Origin: Thermococcus sp.
Lineage (GTDB): Archaea > Methanobacteriota_B > Thermococci > Thermococcales > Thermococcaceae
Direction: 5' to 3'
NCBI GenBank assembly: GCA_027001105.1
Contig: JALTMZ010000127.1
Location: 1 to 11,097, forward strand
Length of the DNA stretch: 11,097 nucleotides
Shown: piece by piece, positions 1 to 7,757 of the stretch
Layout of the letters: each line of letters opens with the position of its first letter
Position numbering within the stretch: the stretch's first letter is position 1
The notes under the pieces: generated by a model
Told to the model about the DNA's origin: nothing
The model's input: the letters and a program-made list of their open reading frames with translations, nothing else
The model's database searches: none
Made by a program: the position numbers and the translations under genes

Positions 1-487
1 GGCGTATGTTCACATCATAGCTTACTGTGATTTTGCCCTTTGCTCTTTTAATTACTTTAAAAACAGTGCTCCTGCTCGGTTCTCTTGCAAACAGAACACT
101 TCCAAAGTGAAGCAAAGAGGCTTTTTTGAGGAAAGAAAAGTCTATGTCGTCAATTTTCAGATTGAAATATGCAACTCCATCATAGAGGATGAATTCTGGC
201 TTGGCACCGATTAGTTGAACAAAAACAACGCCGGTATGTTTCTCCCTGTCAAATCTTATGTATTTTATGTTCACACCTTCTTTTTCGAGCTGTTCAACTA
301 AGAATTCGCCAAATGGATCTGTTCCAACTTTGCTTATTAATGCTGCAGGGGTTTTTAGTCTTGCCAGTCCTACAGTTACGTTGGCTGGTGCTCCCCCGGC
401 GTGCTTTTCAAAGGTGCTAACTTTTTTTAGTGGACCTTCCTCTTTTGCTATAAAATCTATGAGGATTTCACCTATTGAAAATATCAT
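1..487 (-). CDS. PfkB-family sugar kinase, fructokinase-like (C-terminus cut by window edge)
   Basis: Translating the minus strand from ATG at 487 gives 162 residues before the window ends; the family is usually about 300-320 aa, so roughly half is visible. The protein starts MIFSIGEILIDF, has the N-terminal PfkB glycine-rich signature GGAPANVTVGLARL (residues 31-44) and reaches SYDVNIR (156-162), which corresponds to the SYDPNLR segment of ScrK-type fructokinases. The C-terminal GAGD-type catalytic signature lies outside the window. A ribosome binding site GGTGAT (493-498) sits 5 nt before the start. It is the last gene seen of the minus-strand operon, 28 nt after the DUF2139 gene, so it probably phosphorylates a monosaccharide released by the upstream hydrolase. 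The family is secure; fructose as substrate is likely but unproven, and glucose or a deoxy-sugar ketose are alternatives. Confidence 0.9.
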   Translation of the reverse strand, partial: MIFSIGEILIDFIAKEEGPLKKVSTFEKHAGGAPANVTVGLARLKTPAALISKVGTDPFGEFLVEQLEKEGVNIKYIRFDREKHTGVVFVQLIGAKPEFILYDGVAYFNLKIDDIDFSFLKKASLLHFGSVLFAREPSRSTVFKVIKRAKGKITVSYDVNIR

Positions 488-515
488 TGTGCATCACCAC
501 TTACTCTTGGAATTA

Positions 516-1976
516 TTATTTAAGCTCGATTCTAACTCTTCCTTGGAAATCTTCTTCTTTAAGCCTGAAGGATACTATTCCGCTAAATGACTCCAGTTCA
601 ATTATGTTCTTGCTCTTTTTAATATCGAATTTATCAGAATAAGCATCAGCAGGAGGCAGTGTGAGATCGTATTCATAGATTGTTAGTTCGTTATCTTTTG
701 ATGCATAGATAATTATGCGGGGATTTTTGTATCCGTCAAGAGGAATTCCTCCAAAGGTTCCTCCTTTCTGCATTGCCAGTGATGGATATGCCAAAGGTAC
801 GGAGAAGGCAACTGCAGGTGGTCTTTCTTGCAGTATTTTTTCATCAAGGACAACTATGTCCTTGTTGCCTGTGTCGAAGGGCGTCGCATCAAGTGCACCT
901 GTGTTTGGTGTTGTGTTTGTACCGAGCAACAGCTTTCCTTTGGCTTTTTCCATGCTTGTAATTCTTGCACCAAAACTTCCAACTATTTTGACCATAGGTG
1001 GGGATATGTAAATCAGAACGCTTGGTCCAACTATCGTGTTCGTTAACTTTGCAAAGTTCATTTCTTCGGGGGTTCTTGGCTTGTAAATGCCGTCGTGGTG
1101 TGCATTGTATGCTACCAGCAGTCCTCCATCTAAGGGAAGTGCGTTGACCCTGAAGGGAGCATAGAATGTGTAGAAGTCAAAGAGCCTGAAGAACTCAAAT
1201 GGTTCATCGTTAAGTGGATTTCCCACAAAAAGACCTCCTCTCACAAAGGCAAATGCTCTGTTATATGCACTGCCCATTGCTCCAATATGGGGGTATAGAT
1301 AGGGATTCCCATCGACACTTTCTCCAAGTGGGAATCTCTCCCATCTTCCGGTAATCATATCCAAGGCATGAATCTCTTCAAGGCCCTTTGCAAAGTTTTT
1401 TCCAACGCCGAAAAATGCAGTGTCGTGAACAATTGTCCCTTTTGGACTTGGGGCAGAATTGAGCAGCTTTATCTTGCCCCTTTTCCTGTCCAAAGAGTAT
1501 ATCCCCAAGTTTTGATGTCCATCTTCTCTTGCTAACAGCAGTTCATCGGTGTATGGGTTGTAGATTATATCACTGACCTCTCCAGCCCAGTCTGTTGGAT
1601 GATGAATGGATTCCTTCCAGACCAAGCGTATTGAGTCGTTTTCGGTATCGTATTCATGAACATGGGAGTACTTGTTGACGAAATTTATCGTTGATCTTCC
1701 ATTGCCTTTTCCTTCATAGATTGCAGGGGCATGAACCCATCCCCCAAAGTAAATGAACTCATCGACAACATCGACGGCATTGTATGTGTCTCCTCCAGAT
1801 GTCGGTTTTTCGCCAACAAGTTCAAATTCGTAAATTCTGTGTGAATCTTCTTTTACAAAATGGGCTTCCGCTTCAAATGCAACTGTGAAGTAAAGAACTT
1901 CGTTGTGATATCTTAGCCCGAAAATCCCACCGCTTCCCCATTCAGGGCCATAGCGTGGAGGAAATCTGTAGTTCAT
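516..1976 (-). CDS. DUF2139-like protein of unknown function in a sugar operon
   Basis: This 486-aa soluble protein has no signal peptide or membrane segment. I recognise it, from memory, as a member of the archaeal DUF2139 family; its activity is unknown to me. Its alternating short beta-like segments with Gly and aromatic turns suggest a beta-propeller, but this is a guess. Histidine-containing clusters stand out as possible active-site or metal residues: W80-V-H82, H125-H126, H184-D185 and H293-H294-D295. The start ATG at 1976 follows a strong GGGAGGTAG ribosome binding site, and only 6 nt separate it from the stop of the glycoside hydrolase gene, so the two are co-translated. Position between a cytoplasmic glycosidase and a PfkB kinase suggests a role on the same carbohydrate, for example a second glycosidase, phosphorylase, lactonase or epimerase; this is inference. 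Confidence 0.8.
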   Translation of the reverse strand: MNYRFPPRYGPEWGSGGIFGLRYHNEVLYFTVAFEAEAHFVKEDSHRIYEFELVGEKPTSGGDTYNAVDVVDEFIYFGGWVHAPAIYEGKGNGRSTINFVNKYSHVHEYDTENDSIRLVWKESIHHPTDWAGEVSDIIYNPYTDELLLAREDGHQNLGIYSLDRKRGKIKLLNSAPSPKGTIVHDTAFFGVGKNFAKGLEEIHALDMITGRWERFPLGESVDGNPYLYPHIGAMGSAYNRAFAFVRGGLFVGNPLNDEPFEFFRLFDFYTFYAPFRVNALPLDGGLLVAYNAHHDGIYKPRTPEEMNFAKLTNTIVGPSVLIYISPPMVKIVGSFGARITSMEKAKGKLLLGTNTTPNTGALDATPFDTGNKDIVVLDEKILQERPPAVAFSVPLAYPSLAMQKGGTFGGIPLDGYKNPRIIIYASKDNELTIYEYDLTLPPADAYSDKFDIKKSKNIIELESFSGIVSFRLKEEDFQGRVRIELK

Positions 1977-1982
1977 ATGTGG

Positions 1983-3173
1983 CTACCTCCCTATTTTTCT
2001 GAGGAATTCCTTATATAACTTGACTAAATTCTCTTTAGGTTTTTCGTAGTAGTTTTTGGGAACGTTAATTGGGACATATTCAGTTCTCTTAAGGCTTGGT
2101 ATTTTCTCTTTAAATTCCTTTAGAACAAATGCAGCTGGTTTCAGGCTTCCATCACTCCTGAGAATACCAAAAAATCTCTCATGAATTGCTTTATCAAATG
2201 GGGGTTTATCCCATAGACTCTCATGGTAATCTGAGAAGTTCCAGTAAAGGGCACCGATTGTGCCGAACTCATAAAGCAATTTTAATGTCTCTTTGAGCCA
2301 CTCTGCAGCTTCTTTTTCATTAATCAGGTAATGTTCTGTAATATCCTTTCCAGTTGCAGACACTATTTTCTTTGTGGCATCTTGAGTAGTTGGCATTCCG
2401 AATTCTTCCATCAGGACATTCTTCCCTCCAAGTGCTTTTGTTAATATGCATGCAAAGGGAACAAAATACGGATCGAGAGGATCTGTAAAGTCTGTATATA
2501 CAGAATATGCATGCATACAGAGAAAATCATTGTACTGAGCAACATCTGGTACCCTAAAGTTTTTGTTTCTGTCGATATCCTCCTGGTGTATTCCGAATGT
2601 TACCGGTCTTGAGTCGTTTAATTTTATAGTCTCATAAACAAATTTCAGCCACCTTTTTGCAACTTCCGGAGTTCTCGGTATTCTCACGTTATCTATCTCA
2701 TTTGATATGTCCCAGGCATATATGTTAGGAAAATCTCTAAGTTCTGAAGTCACGGTATCTAAAAGTAGCTCTTCGGCTTTTAGTATCTCTTTATCCTCAT
2801 AGATGTCTCTTGCTCTCTTATCGACGATTTTTCCGTTAGAATACGTCAGAAATCTTTCATGTGGAATGTCCTCTAACAGCCATTCAGGAAGCCAGTTTAT
2901 ACCGCTCATGTGTCCTATAAAAAAGGTGGGGATTACCATTAAATCCAATTCCTTGGCTATATCAAGCACTTTTTTAAGATTTTTCATATTTCTGTCGTCT
3001 ATTTTATCGATTTCTGGCTGGAAATCTTCCCAAAGCAAAAAAATTCTAACTACATCAAGATTGAGCTCTTTGATAATTGAAAACTCTTCTCGCACTTCTT
3101 TTTCATCAAATTGTTTCCACCAGAACATGGCCTTCTTTCTGGGCCAATAGTTAACCCCTAAAACAAAGTCCAT
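1983..3173 (-). CDS. Cytoplasmic clan GH-A (GH5-like) retaining beta-glycoside hydrolase
   Basis: The 396-aa protein shows the pattern of a (beta/alpha)8 clan GH-A enzyme. It opens with GVNYWPRK, has VVRIFLLWEDFQP (41-53) in an early strand, and carries the acid/base motif WDISNE at 154-159 (E159) and the nucleophile motif LMEEFG at 254-259 (probably E257). LYWNFSDY (309-316) is the late-barrel Trp motif of the clan. HAY at 221-223 fits the conserved strand-6 segment. There is no signal peptide, so it should act in the cytoplasm on an imported oligosaccharide. Clan GH-A enzymes mostly hydrolyse beta-glycosidic bonds with retention; exact family and substrate (beta-mannoside, beta-glucoside or beta-galactoside) cannot be read from the sequence. 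ATG 3173 is preceded by a near-perfect GGAGGTGG site. It follows the MalG-like permease by 40 nt in the same operon. Confidence 0.85.
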   Translation of the reverse strand: MDFVLGVNYWPRKKAMFWWKQFDEKEVREEFSIIKELNLDVVRIFLLWEDFQPEIDKIDDRNMKNLKKVLDIAKELDLMVIPTFFIGHMSGINWLPEWLLEDIPHERFLTYSNGKIVDKRARDIYEDKEILKAEELLLDTVTSELRDFPNIYAWDISNEIDNVRIPRTPEVAKRWLKFVYETIKLNDSRPVTFGIHQEDIDRNKNFRVPDVAQYNDFLCMHAYSVYTDFTDPLDPYFVPFACILTKALGGKNVLMEEFGMPTTQDATKKIVSATGKDITEHYLINEKEAAEWLKETLKLLYEFGTIGALYWNFSDYHESLWDKPPFDKAIHERFFGILRSDGSLKPAAFVLKEFKEKIPSLKRTEYVPINVPKNYYEKPKENLVKLYKEFLRKIGR

Positions 3174-3213
3174 TTATTCCACCTCCTTCCCAATAAAAAG
3201 AAAAATGGAAAGT

Positions 3214-4035
3214 TCAGCCCTTTATGCCCCCTGAGACACCTTTCATGTAGTACTTCTGCATTAACACATACACAACAATTGGCACAATTATTGCTAAGAC
3301 ACCAGCTGCTGTTAGTTGGCCCCAATTTGGATTATAACGGCTTATAAATCTTGTAACTCCAGCAGAGACTGGCCATTTTTCGGGTCTGAGTAGGGTTATT
3401 GCAAAGAACAGATCTTGCCATACAAAGATGAACTGAACCACAGCAACACTGATGACTGCAGGCATTGCAATCGGAAGGATTATCCTAAAGTATATCCCAA
3501 TATCTCCAAGCCCATCTATTCTTGCGGCTTCCTCATAATCCTTTGGGATGGAGATAAAGAAGTTCCTCAAGAAGAATATCGTCCATGGCAGTGCAAATGC
3601 AGAATGAACAAGAATTATACCGTAAAACTGATTGTACATGTGCAAGTCTCTGAAAAGTTTTAGCAGAGGCACTATAACTGCCTGCTGGGGAATTACTTGA
3701 ATGGCAACCAAAGTTAGGAATATCATTGTTTTGATTGGAAAACTGAATGCTGTAAATCCATATGCTGCCATTCCCGCTATCAATATTGGTAGTATGGTTG
3801 CAAAGACTGCAATTAAGAGGGAGTTCAGAATATTTCTCCATAGTCCGGCTGCAAGTACAGTTCTGTAGTTTTCAAGGGTGAAATGAGCATTGCTCAAATT
3901 CCACCATCCTGCAACTATTTCACTGAATGGCCTTATTGATGCCATTATTAGAGCTATTAAGGGAATTAAGAGGATAATCCCCAGGATCCATGCAACGGCA
4001 TTTATCGTTATTTTGTACCTCCTTGTTACTTTCAT
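3214..4035 (-). CDS. ABC sugar transporter permease, MalG-type (CUT1)
   Basis: The 273-aa inner-membrane protein has about six hydrophobic segments. Near the C-terminal third it has the permease EAA loop, EEAARIDGLGDIG at about 168-180 followed by ILPIAMPAV, which docks the ATPase subunits. Length and the C-terminal ending (MKGVSGGIKG) are typical of MalG-type permeases of the CUT1 carbohydrate family. The start ATG overlaps the upstream permease stop as ATGA (4032-4035), and GGGGTG lies upstream as ribosome binding site. It forms the membrane channel with the MalF-type partner. No cognate ATPase gene is in the window. Confidence 0.93.
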   Translation of the reverse strand: MKVTRRYKITINAVAWILGIILLIPLIALIMASIRPFSEIVAGWWNLSNAHFTLENYRTVLAAGLWRNILNSLLIAVFATILPILIAGMAAYGFTAFSFPIKTMIFLTLVAIQVIPQQAVIVPLLKLFRDLHMYNQFYGIILVHSAFALPWTIFFLRNFFISIPKDYEEAARIDGLGDIGIYFRIILPIAMPAVISVAVVQFIFVWQDLFFAITLLRPEKWPVSAGVTRFISRYNPNWGQLTAAGVLAIIVPIVVYVLMQKYYMKGVSGGIKG

Positions 4036-4910
4036 GCTTCAACACCCCTTTCCTCAATCATCCTCTTCAGCATTCCTATTGAAAACAGGAACACTGCAAC
4101 GGTAAGCAGGGTAGCTATTGCAGCTGCATAGCCCCATTTGAGCATGTAGAAGATTTCGTAATATATCATATATGCCAGGACTGAGAGGTACATTGGTATG
4201 GACTCTCCTCCAGAAAGGACATATATGAGATCGAATACCTTTAGAATATAAATTGAGCTCATTGTCACAACTACAATTAAAGCTGGTTTCAGAAGTGGTA
4301 ATATAACATACCTAAAGCGTTGCCAAGGATTTGCACCATCAATTACAGATGCTTCAAGAACCTCAACATCAAGTCCCTCAAGACCAGCTAAAAACACCGT
4401 CGTTGTAAAACCTTGCCACGCCCACAGTGAACCAATTATGATGAAATATATCGCCGTGGAGGGGTCTTGTATCCATGCTCTTGGTTGCCCTCCAAATATT
4501 TCAATGATTTTGTTCACAATGCCTGAATATGGATCAAGGAGGAGCATCCAAACAATACCAACAACGGTTAGCGGCATGACCATACCAAGCATTACAAGCC
4601 CTCTCAAAACATTTCTCCCAACCACAGCCTTGTTGTGGAGTAAGAGCGCAAAACCAAGCCCAAGCAAGGTTACCAAAGGTAGGAATATTATGAATATGAA
4701 GAGATTGTTTTTTACAGAAGTCCAAAAGAGGGGATCATTCATCATGGTTTTATAATTCTCAAGCCCGACAAATTGGGGATTCGTGAATCCATCCCATTTT
4801 GTAAATCCTAAGTAGAACGTGTTTAGAATTGGGTATATGATAAAAATAAAAAGCAAAATAAAGGCGGGCGTCATTAGGATAAAGAAGTCTTTGTTCACCC
4901 TTCTGCCCAT
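4032..4910 (-). CDS. ABC sugar transporter permease, MalF-type (CUT1)
   Basis: This 292-aa permease has an N-terminal membrane segment (about 9-32), further hydrophobic stretches to the end, and the EAA loop EASVIDGANPWQRF at 186-199 followed by ILPLLKPAL. It lacks the large periplasmic P2 loop of enterobacterial MalF, as is usual for archaeal homologues. The ATG at 4910 is preceded by GAGGTG (4917-4922), which overlaps the stop codon of the binding-protein gene, so the two genes are translationally linked. It pairs with the MalG-type protein to form the transmembrane pore for an oligosaccharide. Confidence 0.93.
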   Translation of the reverse strand: MGRRVNKDFFILMTPAFILLFIFIIYPILNTFYLGFTKWDGFTNPQFVGLENYKTMMNDPLFWTSVKNNLFIFIIFLPLVTLLGLGFALLLHNKAVVGRNVLRGLVMLGMVMPLTVVGIVWMLLLDPYSGIVNKIIEIFGGQPRAWIQDPSTAIYFIIIGSLWAWQGFTTTVFLAGLEGLDVEVLEASVIDGANPWQRFRYVILPLLKPALIVVVTMSSIYILKVFDLIYVLSGGESIPMYLSVLAYMIYYEIFYMLKWGYAAAIATLLTVAVFLFSIGMLKRMIEERGVEA

Positions 4911-4920
4911 TTAAAACACC

Positions 4921-6249
4921 TCACGACTTGTAGTACTGCTGAGCTGCCTGTTCGAGCTCTTGAGCGATTTGCTTGTAGTTGTCTGGGTTGGCCCAGAGTT
5001 CGAACAGCTTGTTCCAGATTACAGGCTGGAATCCTGAGGGAACATTATCATCCAAATCTGGCACAACAGTGTACTTTGCCATCATGTCGATGATCTTCGC
5101 ATCTACTGGATCATAAGCGCTCTTTGGAACCTTGAGATTTGGAGCCAGGTAGCCTTTCTGCTCGACCATTATCTTCTGATATTCGGGGCCTGCAAACCAT
5201 TTTGCCAGTTCAAGTGCAGCTTCTTTGTGAGGAGCGTTCTTTGGAATGATTATCCAATCTCCACCTGCCACAATTGCGAAGTCAACGTTTGGATTAATCT
5301 CTGGGAATGGAATCAGATCGTAATCAACACCTGGTTTGTAACCCTCTTTCTGAAGCATCAGGTTAATCCAGTTACCCATGAAGTACATTGCGACTTCTCC
5401 TTTTCCTAATCTTGCGACTTGTGCCTCCCACTTTTCACCAATTGCAACCTTTGGATCACCATAGCAACCCTGTTTGAGAAGGTCGCTGAGTATCTTAAAT
5501 GCTTCAACTACCTGAGGATCTGTCCACTTCACTTCATGCTTCATGAGCTTCTGGTGAAGCTCTGGACCACCAACTCTGATCAGAACAGCCTCGAATATAT
5601 CACTTAAAGGCCATTTGTCGGCGGCACCGCTCGCCATTGGCTGAATGCCCTTACTCTTTAGCACGTCGCAAACTTGTTTAAGCTCGTCCAGTGTCTTTGG
5701 AGGCTCAAGATTGTTGTTCTTGAATACATGTACGTTGTACCATATACCTGGTTTAGCCCATGCCTTTATAGGAACTCCATAGTAGGTGTTTCCAGATTTA
5801 ACAGGCTCAAGGAGGTTCTCCATTATCTCCCCCTTGTATGCATCAACCACTGAGTTCAGCGGTTCAAGCTGTCCTTTTTCTCCAAGCTCCTTTATTAAGG
5901 CAGGCCATGGTAGAATTGCTATATCAAAACCAGGTGATCCAGTTGCGAGCTCAGTAAGAACGGCATCTCTTAATTTTGATTGGATTACGTACTTGATCTT
6001 AACATTTGGGTGTTCCTTTTCATATTGCTTTAGAGCATTTTGGAAGTTTTGTCCCTCAACTCCTCCCCACTGACCGTATACAATAACCTCAACAGTCTTT
6101 TGTTGTGTCTGTGTTGGTGAGGTGGGGGAACTTGTGGGAGAGGGGCTTGTCGGTGTAGTTGCCTCTTTTTGGGAGATACATCCAGCCACTATAGCACTTA
6201 ACAAAAACAGGCTCAATAGCAGGGCAAATTTCCTAACACCACGCTTCAT
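4921..6249 (-). CDS. ABC transporter sugar-binding lipoprotein (MalE-like, CUT1)
   Basis: The 442-aa protein begins with a basic n-region (MKRGVRK), a hydrophobic core and a lipobox IVAGC with C24 as the predicted lipid-anchored residue. A Ser/Thr/Pro/Gln-rich linker (about 29-50) follows, which would hold the binding domain off the membrane, then a family-1 extracellular solute-binding domain starting VEVIVYGQWGG. EKWEAQVARLGKGEVAMYF-like text (about 279-297) and the Asp/Gly-rich GGDWIIIPK segment are typical of this family. C194 and C262 are the only cysteines seen in the mature domain and could form a disulfide. It is the first gene of the minus-strand operon, with GAGGTG at 6257-6262 seven nt before ATG 6249. 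The ligand is a sugar, probably an oligosaccharide; trehalose/maltose is suggested by TreT/TrmB next door but conflicts with the beta-type hydrolase in the operon. Confidence 0.92.
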   Translation of the reverse strand: MKRGVRKFALLLSLFLLSAIVAGCISQKEATTPTSPSPTSSPTSPTQTQQKTVEVIVYGQWGGVEGQNFQNALKQYEKEHPNVKIKYVIQSKLRDAVLTELATGSPGFDIAILPWPALIKELGEKGQLEPLNSVVDAYKGEIMENLLEPVKSGNTYYGVPIKAWAKPGIWYNVHVFKNNNLEPPKTLDELKQVCDVLKSKGIQPMASGAADKWPLSDIFEAVLIRVGGPELHQKLMKHEVKWTDPQVVEAFKILSDLLKQGCYGDPKVAIGEKWEAQVARLGKGEVAMYFMGNWINLMLQKEGYKPGVDYDLIPFPEINPNVDFAIVAGGDWIIIPKNAPHKEAALELAKWFAGPEYQKIMVEQKGYLAPNLKVPKSAYDPVDAKIIDMMAKYTVVPDLDDNVPSGFQPVIWNKLFELWANPDNYKQIAQELEQAAQQYYKS

Positions 6250-6284
6250 TAATGGACACCTCTTCGAAATTGTTCATCGATGTA

Positions 6285-6300
6285 TTTACTTTTAGTATAT
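6285..6300. promoter_or_regulatory. Putative TrmB-type operator, left copy
   Basis: The 16-bp sequence TTTACTTTTAGTATAT contains the palindrome TACT-TTT-AGTA (6287-6297). It occurs again in exact reverse complement at 6481-6496. TrmB of Thermococcus litoralis and Pyrococcus furiosus is known (from memory) to recognise a palindrome with TACT and AGTA arms at the trehalose/maltose promoter, and a TrmB gene is encoded next door. The site overlaps the end of the TATA box and lies between it and the predicted start, where a bound repressor would block TBP/TFB or polymerase. Confidence 0.75.
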
Positions 6301-6313
6301 TTATATTTTTCGG
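6298..6313 (-). promoter_or_regulatory. BRE/TATA promoter of the transporter operon
   Basis: Read on the minus strand the sequence is CCGAAAAA followed by TATAAATA (TATA box at 6298-6305, BRE at 6306-6313), a classic archaeal promoter. Transcription would start about 25 nt downstream, near 6275, giving a leader of about 26 nt that contains the GAGGTG ribosome binding site (6257-6262). The downstream edge of the TATA box directly abuts the TACT-N3-AGTA operator. Confidence 0.75.
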
Positions 6314-6320
6314 AACACAA

Positions 6321-6391
6321 TGGATGTATATCATGTGGCATTGGGCATATTTGAGCTTGTTAAATTACAAAAACATCTTGATATATATCCA
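6321..6391. repeat. 12/13-bp inverted repeat in the divergent control region
   Basis: TGGATGTATATCA (6321-6333) and TGATATATATCCA (6379-6391) are inverted copies matching at 12 of 13 positions, separated by 45 bp. They lie between the two promoters and are not related to the TACT/AGTA operators. They could bind a second regulator or serve as an alternative AT-rich promoter element; AT-rich sequence also makes chance similarity possible. Confidence 0.4.
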
Positions 6392-6432
6392 GAATCTGAA
6401 ATGTTTTAGCCCATTCATCTGGGGAAATTTTT

Positions 6433-6466
6433 GCAAAAAAGTTTTTATACGATTAAGGTATAAAAA
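6433..6466 (+). promoter_or_regulatory. Promoter region of the treT-trmB operon (two TATA candidates)
   Basis: GCAAAAAA (6433-6440) followed by GTTTTTATAC (6441-6450) closely fits the Thermococcales BRE plus TATA layout and would start transcription near 6471, placing the right operator at about +14 to +24 of the leader. A second TATA candidate, TATAAAAA at 6459-6466, would start transcription near 6488, within the operator. The first has the better BRE. Either way the operator is in position to block initiation or early elongation. Confidence 0.6.
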
Positions 6467-6480
6467 TCATCTGTCATGGT

Positions 6481-6496
6481 ATATACTAAAAGTAAA
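6481..6496. promoter_or_regulatory. Putative TrmB-type operator, right copy
   Basis: ATATACTAAAAGTAAA is the exact reverse complement of the 16 bp at 6285-6300 and contains TACT-AAA-AGTA (6484-6494). It lies just before the treT ribosome binding site, so binding here should repress treT-trmB, giving autoregulation of trmB. Confidence 0.75.
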
Positions 6497-6510
6497 AAAT
6501 GGTGGTAATA

Positions 6511-7752
6511 ATGTTTGAAGTTACCAAGCTCAGAAGCAAGAGTATTGACACATATTCAAGTGTAGTTGGTGAAGAGACTATAGCCAGAATAAAAGAAAAG
6601 GCAGAAAGACTCAAAGGAAAATCACTTGTCAATGTTAATTCCACAGCATATGGTGGAGGAGTCGCTGAGATACTTCACAACCTGATACCCCTGACGAGAA
6701 GCCTCGGAATTGATGCAAGATGGTTTGTGATTGAAGGAACGGACGAGTTTTTTAAGGTTACCAAGTCATTTCACAATGCTCTCCAGGGGAACAAGGAGCT
6801 GAAGCTTACAGAAGAAATGAAGCAGCTATATCTCGAAATTAACAGGAGGAACTCTGAGAATTTTGATCCAAGTATCTATGACTTTGTCGTTATCCATGAT
6901 CCACAGCCTGCTCCGCTAATAAGCTTTTATGATAAAAGGCAGCCGTGGATATGGAGATGTCACATAGATTTAAGTGATCCAAATCTTGAATTTTGGACAT
7001 TTTTAAGGCAATTTGTTGAAAAATATGACCGTTATATCTTCCATATGCCTGAATATGCACAAAGTGATCTTGATAAAGATAGGGTCATTATAATGCCTCC
7101 ATCCATTGATCCGCTCAGCGAAAAAAACATCGAACTAAAAGAAAGTGAAATTTTAAAGATTTTGGAGAAGTTTGATGTGGATCCAGACAGACCAAAGATA
7201 ACTCAAGTTGCAAGATTCGATCCATGGAAGGGAGTTTTCGACGTAATTGATGTTTATAGAAAAGTCAAAGAAAAGATACCTGATGTTCAGCTTTTGCTTG
7301 TCAGTGCAATGGCACATGATGATCCTGAGGGATGGATATACTTTGAAAAAGTGCTTAGAAAAATTGGGGAAGACTATGATGTAAAGATACTGACAAATTT
7401 GATTGGCGTCCATGCTAAAGAGGTTAATGCGTTCCAAAGGGCGAGCGACGTTGTTCTTCAGATGTCAACAAGGGAAGGATTTGGGTTAACCGTTAGTGAA
7501 GCCATGTGGAAGGAAAAACCAATTGTAGGTAGAGCAGTTGGTGGGATTAAGCTCCAAGTAATTGATGGCAAGACGGGCTTTTTAATTAAGACAGTTAACG
7601 AAGCGGCTGAAAAGACTGTCTACTTGCTCAAACATCCAGAAATTGCAAAGGAAATGGGCAAAAATGCCAAGGAAAGAGTTAAGGAGAACTTCCTAATAAC
7701 AAGACACTTAGAAAGGTATTTAGACCTTTTCAACTCATTTATTCAACAGTGA
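6511..7752 (+). CDS. treT: Trehalose glycosyltransferring synthase (TreT, GT4)
   Basis: TreT reversibly joins glucose and a nucleotide-diphospho-glucose (ADP- or UDP-glucose) to form trehalose, and in Thermococcales is thought to work towards trehalose breakdown. The 413-aa protein is strikingly similar to what I recall of the Pyrococcus/Thermococcus enzyme: N-terminal STAYGGGVAEILHNLIPL (44-61) glycine-rich loop, ARWFVIEGT (69-77), IHDPQPAPLI (128-137), WRCHIDLSDP (148-157), PPSIDPLSEKN (196-206), and the GT4 E-x7-E motif at E322 and E330 within REGFGLTVSE. I choose ATG 6511 because GGTG (6501-6504) is well spaced and the protein then starts MFEVTK, matching the usual MYEVTK start; an in-frame ATG at 6499 would add four residues. 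First gene of the plus-strand operon; its stop overlaps the trmB region by one base at a possible ATG (7752). It is cytoplasmic. Confidence 0.92.
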   Translation: MFEVTKLRSKSIDTYSSVVGEETIARIKEKAERLKGKSLVNVNSTAYGGGVAEILHNLIPLTRSLGIDARWFVIEGTDEFFKVTKSFHNALQGNKELKLTEEMKQLYLEINRRNSENFDPSIYDFVVIHDPQPAPLISFYDKRQPWIWRCHIDLSDPNLEFWTFLRQFVEKYDRYIFHMPEYAQSDLDKDRVIIMPPSIDPLSEKNIELKESEILKILEKFDVDPDRPKITQVARFDPWKGVFDVIDVYRKVKEKIPDVQLLLVSAMAHDDPEGWIYFEKVLRKIGEDYDVKILTNLIGVHAKEVNAFQRASDVVLQMSTREGFGLTVSEAMWKEKPIVGRAVGGIKLQVIDGKTGFLIKTVNEAAEKTVYLLKHPEIAKEMGKNAKERVKENFLITRHLERYLDLFNSFIQQ

Positions 7753-7757
7753 TGAAA

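Noticed and set aside
6410..6425. Short CCCA/TGGG hairpin as a possible small RNA or terminator
   Set aside because: Only a 4-bp stem in AT-rich sequence upstream of the treT promoter; not distinguishable from chance.
6250..6510. The Thermococcales glycolytic motif (TATCAC-N5-GTGATA) recognised by TrmBL1
   Set aside because: Looked for in the divergent control region and not found; the TACT/AGTA palindrome fits TrmB instead.
6252..6518. An 88-codon open frame on the plus strand across the divergent intergenic region
   Set aside because: It covers both promoters and operators, has low-complexity Ile/Phe/Lys-rich content with no recognisable family, and runs into the treT start.
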